The position numbers and the translations under genes were made by a program. Shown here in pieces: positions 39,260-47,005 of a DNA stretch of 64,000 bases. The DNA is taken from positions 135,733-199,732 of the forward strand of contig JAWKTK010000019.1 in assembly GCA_041399205.1 (NCBI GenBank). Reading direction: 5' to 3'. Source of the stretch: JAGQOZ01 sp041399205 (GTDB lineage: Bacteria; Planctomycetota; Planctomycetia; Pirellulales; Pirellulaceae). Each line of letters begins with the position of its first letter. Within the stretch, counting starts at the first letter, position 1. Under the pieces are notes generated by a model. It was not told the DNA's origin. It ran no database searches and worked only from the letters and a program-made list of their open reading frames with translations.

Positions 39260-40693
39260 ATGGGACCAAGCAAAATGTTGGAATTGCCAAGCTATATCGC
39301 CGGGACTGCGGTGCGAACCGAAAAGCAGTTGGACGTGTTTTATCCCTGGGACAATTCGTTGTCAGGACGAATTCACGTCATTGATGGTTCGCATTTGGAT
39401 ACCGCGATACAAGCGGCGTTGGACGGACAAAAAAATCCGTTGACTCGGTATCAAAGGCACGACATCTTACGCAAGGCAGCACAGATTCTGGCCAACCGCC
39501 GCGAAGAGCTGGCTCATTTGATTCGTAGCGAAACCGGCCTGTGCATGCGTGAAACGATGTACGAAACGGGTCGCACGTCCGATGTGATGGAGTTCGCTGC
39601 CATCGAAGCGTTGAAAGATGACGGGCAAATCTTTTCGTGTGACATTTCGCCCCAAGGGAAAGCTCGGAAGATCTTCACGTTCCGCCAGCCAGTCCAATTG
39701 GTCAGCGCCATCACGCCGTTCAACCATCCGATGAATCAAGTGGCGCACAAAGTGGCTCCGGCAATTGCCGCCGGCGCGCCGATGATCCTCAAGCCGTCAG
39801 AAAAAACTCCGCTGACCGCCATTCGGCTGGCCGAAATTTTATACGAAGCCGGTCTGCCCGGTTGGATGTTGAGTGTTTTCATGGGGACGCTGGACGATGT
39901 GGTTCCCAAGATGATTACGGATGATCGCATTGAATTGGTGTCTTTCACCGGATCGGTGGCCGTTGGAAAACACATTGCCAAGACCGCAGGTTACAAAAAG
40001 CTGTGTTTAGAACTGGGTGGCAATTCGCCGTTGATCATTTTGGAAGATGCAGACCTGGACAAGGCCGTGACGCTGGCGGCCGAAGGTTCGTTCCGCAACT
40101 CGGGACAGCGTTGTACGGCGGTAAAACGGATTTTGGTGCAAGAATCCATTCTGGACGAATTCACCAATCGCTTTGTCCAAAAAGCGGCGGAATACAAAGC
40201 CGGCGATCCGGCCGACCCGGAAACTCGAGTCGGCACGGTGATTGACGAAGCGGCGGCCAAGGTTCTGGAAGATCGAGTCCACAAGGCGGTGGCTGCAGGT
40301 GCAAAAGTGTTGCTGGGCGGCCGGCGCGAAGGAGCGTTAATGCATCCGACCGTGGTTGCCGAGGTTCCTCGAGACACAGAACTGGTCGCTTGCGAATCGT
40401 TCGGACCGATTGCTCCGATCATTTCGATCAAAGATGTCGACGACGCGATTGATTATTACAATAGCGGTGAATTCGGACTTTCGTCGGGCATTGTGACCAA
40501 CAACATGGAAGCGGCCTTGAAGGCGGTTCGCTTGCTACGCACCGGAACCACCAACGTGAACGAAGTCCCCGGTTACCGTATTGAAAGTTCACCCTTTGGC
40601 GGCGTGAAAGATTCCGGCCTAGGAATCAAAGAAGGCGTGATTGAAACCATGAAATTCATGAGCAATGTAAAAACGTTTTCATTGCCTTGGTAA
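39260..40693 (+). CDS. phnY: Phosphonoacetaldehyde dehydrogenase PhnY
   Basis: Aldehyde dehydrogenase superfamily member of 477 residues that oxidises phosphonoacetaldehyde to phosphonoacetate with NAD. Landmarks: TPFNHPMNQVAHK (substrate/cofactor region), FTGSVAVGKHIAK (NAD-binding loop), LELGGNSP (general-base Glu) and NSGQRCTAVKR (catalytic Cys). The assignment to PhnY rests on the neighbours: phnA immediately upstream and phnW immediately downstream. The first ATG (39260) is used; a second in-frame ATG five codons later is possible. It is followed by an intercistronic hairpin before phnW. Confidence 0.9.
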   Translation: MGPSKMLELPSYIAGTAVRTEKQLDVFYPWDNSLSGRIHVIDGSHLDTAIQAALDGQKNPLTRYQRHDILRKAAQILANRREELAHLIRSETGLCMRETMYETGRTSDVMEFAAIEALKDDGQIFSCDISPQGKARKIFTFRQPVQLVSAITPFNHPMNQVAHKVAPAIAAGAPMILKPSEKTPLTAIRLAEILYEAGLPGWMLSVFMGTLDDVVPKMITDDRIELVSFTGSVAVGKHIAKTAGYKKLCLELGGNSPLIILEDADLDKAVTLAAEGSFRNSGQRCTAVKRILVQESILDEFTNRFVQKAAEYKAGDPADPETRVGTVIDEAAAKVLEDRVHKAVAAGAKVLLGGRREGALMHPTVVAEVPRDTELVACESFGPIAPIISIKDVDDAIDYYNSGEFGLSSGIVTNNMEAALKAVRLLRTGTTNVNEVPGYRIESSPFGGVKDSGLGIKEGVIETMKFMSNVKTFSLPW

Positions 40694-40699
40694 GTCGCA

Positions 40700-40726
40700 G
40701 CTGCTTTCATGAAGCAGCGAATTTTT
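40700..40726 (+). terminator. Intercistronic hairpin between phnY and phnW
   Basis: GCTGCTT (40700-40706) and AAGCAGC (40712-40718) form a 7-bp stem with a 5-nt loop, followed by GA and then ATTTTT. It resembles an intrinsic terminator within the phn operon, so it may lower phnW expression or act as an mRNA-processing site. Confidence 0.55.
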
Positions 40727-40746
40727 GTGATGCGTAAAGGTGTTTG

Positions 40747-41865
40747 ATGGATATTGATTCGCTTGACAATCCGTACATTCTGTTGACTCCGGGACCGCTT
40801 TCTACCAGCAAGACTGTTCGCCAGGCGATGCTGCGAGACTGGTGTACTTGGGACGATGACTACAACTTGGGCGTGGTCCAAGTGATTCGCCAAAAGTTGG
40901 TGGAATTGGCAACGGCGTCGCAGCATCAAGCGGAATACACATCGGTGTTGATGCAAGGCAGCGGCTCGTTTTCGGTCGAATCGGTGATTGGCACCGTGGT
41001 TCCGGAAAACGGCAAGTTGTTGGTTTTGGCGAACGGAGCGTATGGTCAGCGTTTGGCCAAGATTGCCAAGGTGTTGCGAATCAATCACGTGGTCCACGAT
41101 AGTACGGAACTTCAACCGCCGGACCTGGACAAACTGCAGAGCGAATTGGAAAACGATCGCGACATTACGCACGTCGTGGTCGTACACGGCGAAACAACCA
41201 CGGGCATGCTGAACCCCATTAGCGAAGTCGGCCGGATTGCCAAGTCGCATGGCAAGACGTTTATTGTGGATGCGATGAGCACGTTTGGAGGCGTGCCGTT
41301 GGACGTACACCAACTTGGCATCGACTTCATTATCAGCAGTGCCAACAAGTGCATCCAAGGTGTGCCGGGATTCGGCTTTGTCATTGCCAAGCGATCTGAA
41401 TTGGAAAAAACGGCCGGACAAGCTCGTTCGCTTTCCTTGGATCTTTTCGACCAATGGAAAACGATGGAGGATTCGCACGGAAAATGGCGGTTCACTTCGC
41501 CGACGCATACGGTGCGAGCGTTCGCGCAGGCATTGACAGAATTGGATCAAGAAGGAGGCGTGGCGGTTCGCCATCAACGATACAGCCAAAACCAACAGAC
41601 GTTAGTGGCAGGCATGCGAATCCTGGGTTTTGAATGCTTGCTGCCAGACAAATGGCATTCGCCCATCATTACTTCTTTTCTGAGTCCGAATGCGGCGGCC
41701 TACAACTTTCGGCAATTTTATGACGGCCTGAAGCAGAAGGGATTTGTGATTTATCCGGGCAAAGTGACCGATCGAGACACTTTTCGAATCGGCAGTATTG
41801 GCGAAGTCTATCCTGACGATGTTCAGCGTTTGATTCGAGTGATTGGGGAAGTCAAGTTTTGGTAG
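40747..41865 (+). CDS. phnW: 2-aminoethylphosphonate-pyruvate transaminase PhnW
   Basis: PLP enzyme (class V aminotransferase fold) that turns 2-aminoethylphosphonate and pyruvate into phosphonoacetaldehyde and alanine, the entry step of AEP breakdown. The ATG at 40747 follows AAAGG. The family start LLTPGPLSTSKTVRQAM, the VLMQGSGSFSVES phosphate region, VHGETTTGMLNP, the Asp of VDAMSTFGG and the PLP Lys in SSANKCIQGVPGFGFV are all present. 372 residues, full length. With phnY and phnA it completes conversion of AEP to acetate and phosphate without phosphonatase. No regulator gene is adjacent. Confidence 0.93.
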   Translation: MDIDSLDNPYILLTPGPLSTSKTVRQAMLRDWCTWDDDYNLGVVQVIRQKLVELATASQHQAEYTSVLMQGSGSFSVESVIGTVVPENGKLLVLANGAYGQRLAKIAKVLRINHVVHDSTELQPPDLDKLQSELENDRDITHVVVVHGETTTGMLNPISEVGRIAKSHGKTFIVDAMSTFGGVPLDVHQLGIDFIISSANKCIQGVPGFGFVIAKRSELEKTAGQARSLSLDLFDQWKTMEDSHGKWRFTSPTHTVRAFAQALTELDQEGGVAVRHQRYSQNQQTLVAGMRILGFECLLPDKWHSPIITSFLSPNAAAYNFRQFYDGLKQKGFVIYPGKVTDRDTFRIGSIGEVYPDDVQRLIRVIGEVKFW

Positions 41866-41910
41866 ACGCGACCATCGGCGGAAGGTAGGATGACGGTCGG
41901 AGGATAAAAA

Positions 41911-42804
41911 ATGTTTCGACCCACCGCTCTGATTCTAATTGTCACATTCGCCTTGAGCACACCAGCCGCTGCTTTGACTCAAGCGGAACTCGATACGTGG
42001 CACGCACTATGGACCAGCCAAGGACTGGAAGATTACGGTTACCAGTTCCAGCGAAGTTGCCATTGCTTTGGCGAATCGATCCGAGAAGCGGTGGTCCGAG
42101 TCGAATCCGGCAATGTGGTTTACGCCACGGACTCGCAGACTCGGCTGAGCCTGGAAGCTACGCTTTTTCCTTCGGTAGAAGAATTGTTTGCGGAATTGCA
42201 ATCGGCTGTGGACAGGCCTGCCGCTTTCTTGTCCGCCGAATTCGACGCAGCGTTGGGCTATCCGGTTCGCGTTTCCATAGACTGGGATGAAATGATTGCC
42301 GACGAAGAGACGTTTTACGTAACTTCGTTGCTGTCTGCGGACTTGGACGTTCCCGCTTGCGATTTCACAAACGATATCGCGTGCGCCGCGCCGGTGATTG
42401 ACTTGTTGCGAGAAGCCAACGGTTGGTTCGATTCGTTCTTGGATTTCAATGAAGACTTTGTGGTCGATTCGGTAGATCGCGAATTCCTGGTCCAGGAAGT
42501 GTTGCAGACGAATTATGGTGATTCCAACCTAGATGGCGCATTTAATTCGTCCGATTTTGTGCAGGTTTTTCGATCCGGTGAATTCGAAGATAGCATCACA
42601 GCCAATTCAAGCTGGTCTACGGGAGACTGGAACGGCGACTTTGAATTCAGTTCATCTGATCTGGTGAAAGCATTTCAAGCGGGTGGATACCAATCTGACT
42701 CCACCGGTGAAACTCGTCCTGTGCCGGAGCCAAACCTACCTCGAATCGCATGGCTGTCGCTCGGTATCGTTCTAATCACACGCCGGTTTCGACGCTGTCA
42801 GTGA
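41911..42804 (+). CDS. DUF6174-like secreted protein with dockerin-like loops and PEP-CTERM tail
   Basis: A 297-residue exported protein. After a signal peptide (ends TPAAA), residues about 25-125 resemble DUF6174 (YGYQFQRSCHCFGESIREAVVRV ... YPVRVSIDWDEMIADEE), a family of unknown function. A dockerin-like section follows (DFNEDFVVDSVDREFL, GDSNLDGAFNSSDFVQVF, GDWNGDFEFSSSDLVKAF), then VPEPNLPRI, a hydrophobic helix and RRFRRC, a PEP-CTERM sorting tail. The final two loops closely match those of the proteins at 2568 and 21271. It lies 45 nt after phnW, but nothing else ties it to phosphonate use. Confidence 0.8.
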   Translation: MFRPTALILIVTFALSTPAAALTQAELDTWHALWTSQGLEDYGYQFQRSCHCFGESIREAVVRVESGNVVYATDSQTRLSLEATLFPSVEELFAELQSAVDRPAAFLSAEFDAALGYPVRVSIDWDEMIADEETFYVTSLLSADLDVPACDFTNDIACAAPVIDLLREANGWFDSFLDFNEDFVVDSVDREFLVQEVLQTNYGDSNLDGAFNSSDFVQVFRSGEFEDSITANSSWSTGDWNGDFEFSSSDLVKAFQAGGYQSDSTGETRPVPEPNLPRIAWLSLGIVLITRRFRRCQ

Positions 42805-43129
42805 GCGTTTCGCGTAGCAGGCAAAAAACTAATCGCCCAGCGAACGCAAATCCCGCAGAATCGGCTATCCGGATAATACCGCTATATTCGTAGCGACTTT
42901 TCTTTCGCGACCGTCGTCTTCACGTAACGTTTGCCGTTGAATTTTACAAACGCCATTTGAGCTGCATGTGGCTACTGCGCTGGAGGCAAACGCCTACATT
43001 GCCGCTTCTGGAGGGAATGGTTGCGTCCCTGGGTTTTCTGGCATTTGCCACTCCGCCGTCGACATTTGTTGTCCTATATTTTGTAAGTAATGTGGGAATC
43101 CTCATTCGGTAGTTACGGTACCAAGGCTG
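42805..43129. other. Intergenic region before the EAL gene
   Basis: A 325-nt stretch without a credible gene or repeat. It should contain the promoter of the EAL/GGDEF pair. A+T-rich sequence at 43068-43095 (CCTATATTTTGTAAGTAATG) is the likeliest promoter region, but no clear -35/-10 pair was identified. Confidence 0.4.
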
Positions 43130-44209
43130 ATGCTAGAATCCGACAACCTCATCAATGCTCATGACGGTGTGACGCTGTACTTTAGTTCGGCCAACACTCA
43201 GGCTTCGGATGTCCTGCGTCAGGTGGTGAACCAGACCGGACTTATCGAAAGTGAAGCATACCCCAATGTCCTTAGCGTTCAATGTGAAGGGACGCGTCTC
43301 ACCGAGTTCTCCACTCGTTGTAGTGAATCTCTGTCTGGCGAACTTCAGGATGACATCGCGTGCCATGTCCAACAATTCGGCAGCGAACCATCGCTGTCAC
43401 AACTGATGCAGTCGCGCAGTTTACGAGCGGTATTGGATCAGTTGGACGGAAAATGGATTTCGGACATCTTGGCCGAAAGACGTTTGATCACCTACTTTCA
43501 GCCCATCGTGCGCCTAAATGATCCTCGAGATGTTTTTGGCTACGAATGCCTGGTACGAGGAGTCAGCGAAGCGGGACAAGTGATTCCGCCGTTCCTGATG
43601 TTTGGCGTAGCTAGACGAGCAAAACTGATATGCGAATTGGACCATGCAGCTCGAGTCAGAGCGTTTGCCACCATCGCGCAGCTGGATTCACAGGAAAAGT
43701 TCTTCATCAACTTTAGTCCTCGCGTCCTGCAAACCAATCACCTGGGCGTAAAATCGACCATTGACGCGGCGCTGGACGCCGGTATTTCCACGCGTCAAAT
43801 TGTGGTGGAGGTCACGGAAAGCGATGAAATCCACCAGCTGGATCAAGTTCTAAACCAATTGCATCTCTTTCGCGAAGCTGGATTTGGCATTGCGCTGGAT
43901 GATGTGGGAGCTGGCTATAGTTCGCTCACCATCTTGGCCGATATTCGCCCCGACTTCGTTAAAATTGACATGGATTTGATTCGCGGAGCGAACCAGGATC
44001 GTTACCGCGGTTGCATTGTTCGCAAATTATTGGAACTCTCCAGCGAATTGGAAATTTGCACGGTAGCCGAAGGGATTGAGACCATGGACGAATGGGCCTG
44101 GGCTCGTGACCAAGGTGCAGATTTAGGGCAAGGCTATCTGTTTGCCAAGCCGGAAGCGCATTTGCAAACCATTGACGAATTTGCCACCAGCGAAACGATT
44201 GAATCATAA
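43130..44209 (+). CDS. EAL-domain cyclic-di-GMP phosphodiesterase
   Basis: A 359-residue cytoplasmic protein. Residues about 1-110 form an unrecognised N-terminal domain, likely a signal sensor; no membrane segment. The EAL domain covers about 115-350 and keeps the catalytic set: ECLVRG (a Cys variant of EALxR), FINFSPRVL (Asn), VVEVTES (Glu), ALDDVGAGYSS (Asp pair), VKIDMDLI (Lys), TVAEGIET (Glu) and DLGQGYLF (Gln). It should therefore be active in breaking down c-di-GMP. AAGG lies just 3 nt before the ATG. A GGDEF gene begins 13 nt downstream, so synthesis and breakdown are encoded together. Confidence 0.9.
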   Translation: MLESDNLINAHDGVTLYFSSANTQASDVLRQVVNQTGLIESEAYPNVLSVQCEGTRLTEFSTRCSESLSGELQDDIACHVQQFGSEPSLSQLMQSRSLRAVLDQLDGKWISDILAERRLITYFQPIVRLNDPRDVFGYECLVRGVSEAGQVIPPFLMFGVARRAKLICELDHAARVRAFATIAQLDSQEKFFINFSPRVLQTNHLGVKSTIDAALDAGISTRQIVVEVTESDEIHQLDQVLNQLHLFREAGFGIALDDVGAGYSSLTILADIRPDFVKIDMDLIRGANQDRYRGCIVRKLLELSSELEICTVAEGIETMDEWAWARDQGADLGQGYLFAKPEAHLQTIDEFATSETIES

Positions 44210-44222
44210 GGGTTGTTGACCA

Positions 44223-45215
44223 GTGAACGTCTTTGTCTACATCTTTGGGTGCTGGGTGCTGCCGAGTATCTTGCTGTCGCTTGGCGTCGGCGGGTACATC
44301 GGATACAGCTTTGCCCTTCGTAAGCACTGGAAGATTATTCGCGAAGAACGCGAAAAGACGCTGACGGCATTGCAAAGCGTGGTGACCAGCGCTGAAGAGC
44401 TGAGCACCGGCGTGGATCAACACAATTCGCAACTGAAGACCGTAGGACAAACGGTCGACGATCTCACGGCAAGTGGTGACTATGAAGAAGTGAAACAGAC
44501 GCTGCTGAATCAAATCGCCAGCGCCATTGAATCCAACAAGAAGTTGGAAAACGAAATTGTGTTCACTCGTTTCCGCCTGGAAGAACAAGCGCAGGAACTG
44601 GATAAGACTCGGCAAGAAGCCAGAACCGATCCTTTATCTGGCGTAGGCAATCGCAAGGCCTTTGATGAAACGCTGCAATTCTGTATTTCTCGGTTTCAGC
44701 GGCAACAACAATCGTTCGCGTTGTTGATGATTGATGTCGATCACTTTAAATGGATCAATGACACGCATGGACATGCTGCCGGTGACGACGTGATTGCTCG
44801 TATCGGCGATGCGATCCGCACTACTATTCGCCCAACCGATTTTGTGTGCCGATTTGGCGGCGACGAATTTTCCGTCATCTTTGACGGCGTGAACGAAGAA
44901 ACAGCCACTCGCGCTGCCATGCGACTTCGGGAAACGGTCGAACGTAAAAACTTTGACGCGCATGCGGAATCGCGCATTGCCTTGACGCTCAGCATGGGAC
45001 TAGCGGTGGTCACCGAAGCGGATTCGGCCGAAACGATCTTTCAAAAAGCCGATTCGGCCCTGTACCGTTCTAAAGAAGGCGGCCGGAACCGGCTGTCCGT
45101 ATTTCGCGAAGGCGATGTCGTCAAAGCCGCTCGACACGACGACATTGACGACACCACAGAAGACGCTGAAGACGCACTGTCCGAAGCCGACGAGCCTCAA
45201 GAAGCAACACTGTAG
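44223..45215 (+). CDS. Membrane-anchored GGDEF diguanylate cyclase
   Basis: A 330-residue protein starting at GTG 44223. One transmembrane segment (about residues 4-29) is followed by a coiled-coil linker (about 35-135) and a GGDEF domain: DPLSGVGNRKAFDETL, VDHFKWINDTHGHAAGDDV, and the signature FGGDEF with GGDEF at residues 212-216. KADSALYRSKEGGRNR ends the domain. There is no obvious RxxD inhibitory site just before GGDEF. It ends in an acidic tail (DDIDDTTEDAEDALSEADE). Encoded 13 nt after the EAL protein, so the two probably set local c-di-GMP. Confidence 0.9.
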   Translation: MNVFVYIFGCWVLPSILLSLGVGGYIGYSFALRKHWKIIREEREKTLTALQSVVTSAEELSTGVDQHNSQLKTVGQTVDDLTASGDYEEVKQTLLNQIASAIESNKKLENEIVFTRFRLEEQAQELDKTRQEARTDPLSGVGNRKAFDETLQFCISRFQRQQQSFALLMIDVDHFKWINDTHGHAAGDDVIARIGDAIRTTIRPTDFVCRFGGDEFSVIFDGVNEETATRAAMRLRETVERKNFDAHAESRIALTLSMGLAVVTEADSAETIFQKADSALYRSKEGGRNRLSVFREGDVVKAARHDDIDDTTEDAEDALSEADEPQEATL

Positions 45216-45240
45216 TCAAAGCGACAGACGGCCGATTCGC

Positions 45241-45450
45241 TTAAGATGCTCGCTCAGCGGAATCAAATCCGCACGCCTTGTGACTGCCATCACAGAACGG
45301 TCGATTCTTGGATTCGCCACAACGGCACAACGCGATCGCAGGCTTTTCACTGATCGACGTGAATTCATTCCCTTCCGCATCGCACAACGTAAACTTGCCT
45401 TCAACCAGAAAAGGGCCGTTGTCACGGATCGTAATTTTAACATCAGACAT
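45241..45450 (-). CDS. CDGSH-type iron-sulfur protein
   Basis: A small [2Fe-2S] protein of 69 residues with the CDGSH signature CRCGESKNRPFCDGSH, whose three Cys and one His bind the cluster. The start at 45450 (MSDVKI) is preceded by GAAGGAGAG with 4 nt spacing, which decides it over an ATG 15 bases upstream. Bacterial relatives are linked to redox or iron handling without a defined reaction. It converges with the GGDEF gene (25-nt gap) and stands alone. Confidence 0.92.
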   Translation of the reverse strand: MSDVKITIRDNGPFLVEGKFTLCDAEGNEFTSISEKPAIALCRCGESKNRPFCDGSHKACGFDSAERAS

Positions 45451-45609
45451 GTTTCTCTCCTTCAAATTGTAAACGTACTCAAATAGATATTTTGTGAAAC
45501 GTGAACGCGTGCTACGTTGCCTGCTATTAGCTTAACCCCGAAAAAAATTCTCGACGAATATCAAGGTCTTGTTGGTCATTCCCTATTTCATCCTGCGTTC
45601 CTAGTTTGC

Positions 45610-46797
45610 TCAATAGAGTGGTTGCCAATGCGTAATCCCGTTGCCACTGATAACAAAATGATACTTGGCTCCCAAGTCGATCATTAGTTGATAGTCACTG
45701 CTTTCATCGTCTGGAGGCAGAAGAATGCAAAACGCCGAAACATCGCTGTTCTCGCCACCATCATTGTCAATTAGATCGTCCAGTTCGTCACACTCCCACA
45801 GACGGCCTACAATCTCTCGTTCGAGTTCATCCCAACTGCTAACCAAGCGTTCCAAAAGGTTTCTCGACTCCTCGGAATTATCTTCGGTGACGCATTCCAA
45901 CTCTCCAAAATTGCCAAACGAGAGTGCGACGCAAAACCCTGATTCACCGTCGTCAAACGTAACATCCGATATCTCACCTCTGATTACGGTTCTATCCGCT
46001 GCGAATTCAAGCTGTGTGCCGTGTACCTGTCCATCGCAGCTAGACGCACAAGACCATAATTCCTGATGTCTACAATAAATATCCCACCCAATAAACGGCG
46101 GCAAATCGTGCACGGTGCAATTGAGACTTGAATCGAACTGCATTAGCAGGTCTCGAGCCCTCTCACTAATAATAATTGTATCGGCTGTAAAATAATCGGG
46201 CATATCTCCCATCGCAAGCAGGCGTGAGTTCCGTTCTACATCCAACTCCGCCTCAAAAGCTGCCTTGTACTCTGAACCCAAGAGAGGTTCCTCGCCATCA
46301 CTTGGATTAAGATAATGGTAGATTCGCTCTAACAGGAAAAAACGTCTTTCATACGCTGTGGACTCGATCGGGATGAAAATTAGGCCGCTAAGCCCTGATT
46401 CCACCCACGCATCTCGTACAGAGGAAGAAACAATCGTCCCGCGAGATGAATAGAAAAAGTTCCTATTCTTGTCGGGACTTCGAATACTCCATCGTACTGG
46501 CAAAAATCCATTACCTGGCAAAAGTCGAACCGGAAACTCTTGCACTTTTTCCAATGCATTACGAAGATCGCGAAAATCGTCCATCGAAAGCGGGCCAGTT
46601 TTCTGGCGATATTCATCAACTAACTTTGATGCGTCTTTCGTCAATTCAAAAGGCAGTATGAAGTCTTCGAAAAAGGGATACTCATCACTATCGCATTGCA
46701 CCCAAGGCAAGCTTTCCCAATACAAATGTCCGTAAACTCGGTTAAAACCGGCGTCACCACCGTTCCACGTACCACGGTGCCATTGAAAGTATTGCAT
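45610..46797 (-). CDS. Hypothetical protein, 395 aa, A+T-richer than neighbours
   Basis: Not recognised. The protein has no signal peptide or membrane segment and is acidic and rich in aromatic residues. The C-terminal third (SSWDELEREIVGRLWECDELDDLID, ... SDYQLMIDLGAKYHFVISGNG) reads like a separate alpha/beta domain. It runs uninterrupted for 395 codons. Its sequence is visibly A+T-richer and uses more ATA/ATT/AAT codons than the genes around it, which suggests acquisition from elsewhere. Large soluble orphans of this kind include immunity proteins, but there is no toxin gene next to it and no family evidence. Confidence 0.65.
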   Translation of the reverse strand: MQYFQWHRGTWNGGDAGFNRVYGHLYWESLPWVQCDSDEYPFFEDFILPFELTKDASKLVDEYRQKTGPLSMDDFRDLRNALEKVQEFPVRLLPGNGFLPVRWSIRSPDKNRNFFYSSRGTIVSSSVRDAWVESGLSGLIFIPIESTAYERRFFLLERIYHYLNPSDGEEPLLGSEYKAAFEAELDVERNSRLLAMGDMPDYFTADTIIISERARDLLMQFDSSLNCTVHDLPPFIGWDIYCRHQELWSCASSCDGQVHGTQLEFAADRTVIRGEISDVTFDDGESGFCVALSFGNFGELECVTEDNSEESRNLLERLVSSWDELEREIVGRLWECDELDDLIDNDGGENSDVSAFCILLPPDDESSDYQLMIDLGAKYHFVISGNGITHWQPLY

Positions 46798-47005
46798 GAC
46801 GGTTCCTTTGACTATCTATCGAACTATCAGTAATTTACACGCTCAGGTTCCTACGGCGTGGATTAGCAAGGCTTCACTATCATAGCGAGTCGGTTGCAAT
46901 GTGTTCTCATTGAATGAGCCATTTTTTTGACATGCGCGAACCAGCCTAGATTACGAATCAACTGAACGCCAGAGCATGTCGTACCGGCATGTTTGGCATC
47001 CACTA

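Noticed and set aside
40573..41595. 340-residue minus-strand ORF
   Set aside because: Antisense shadow of phnW, which has all family motifs and a ribosome site.
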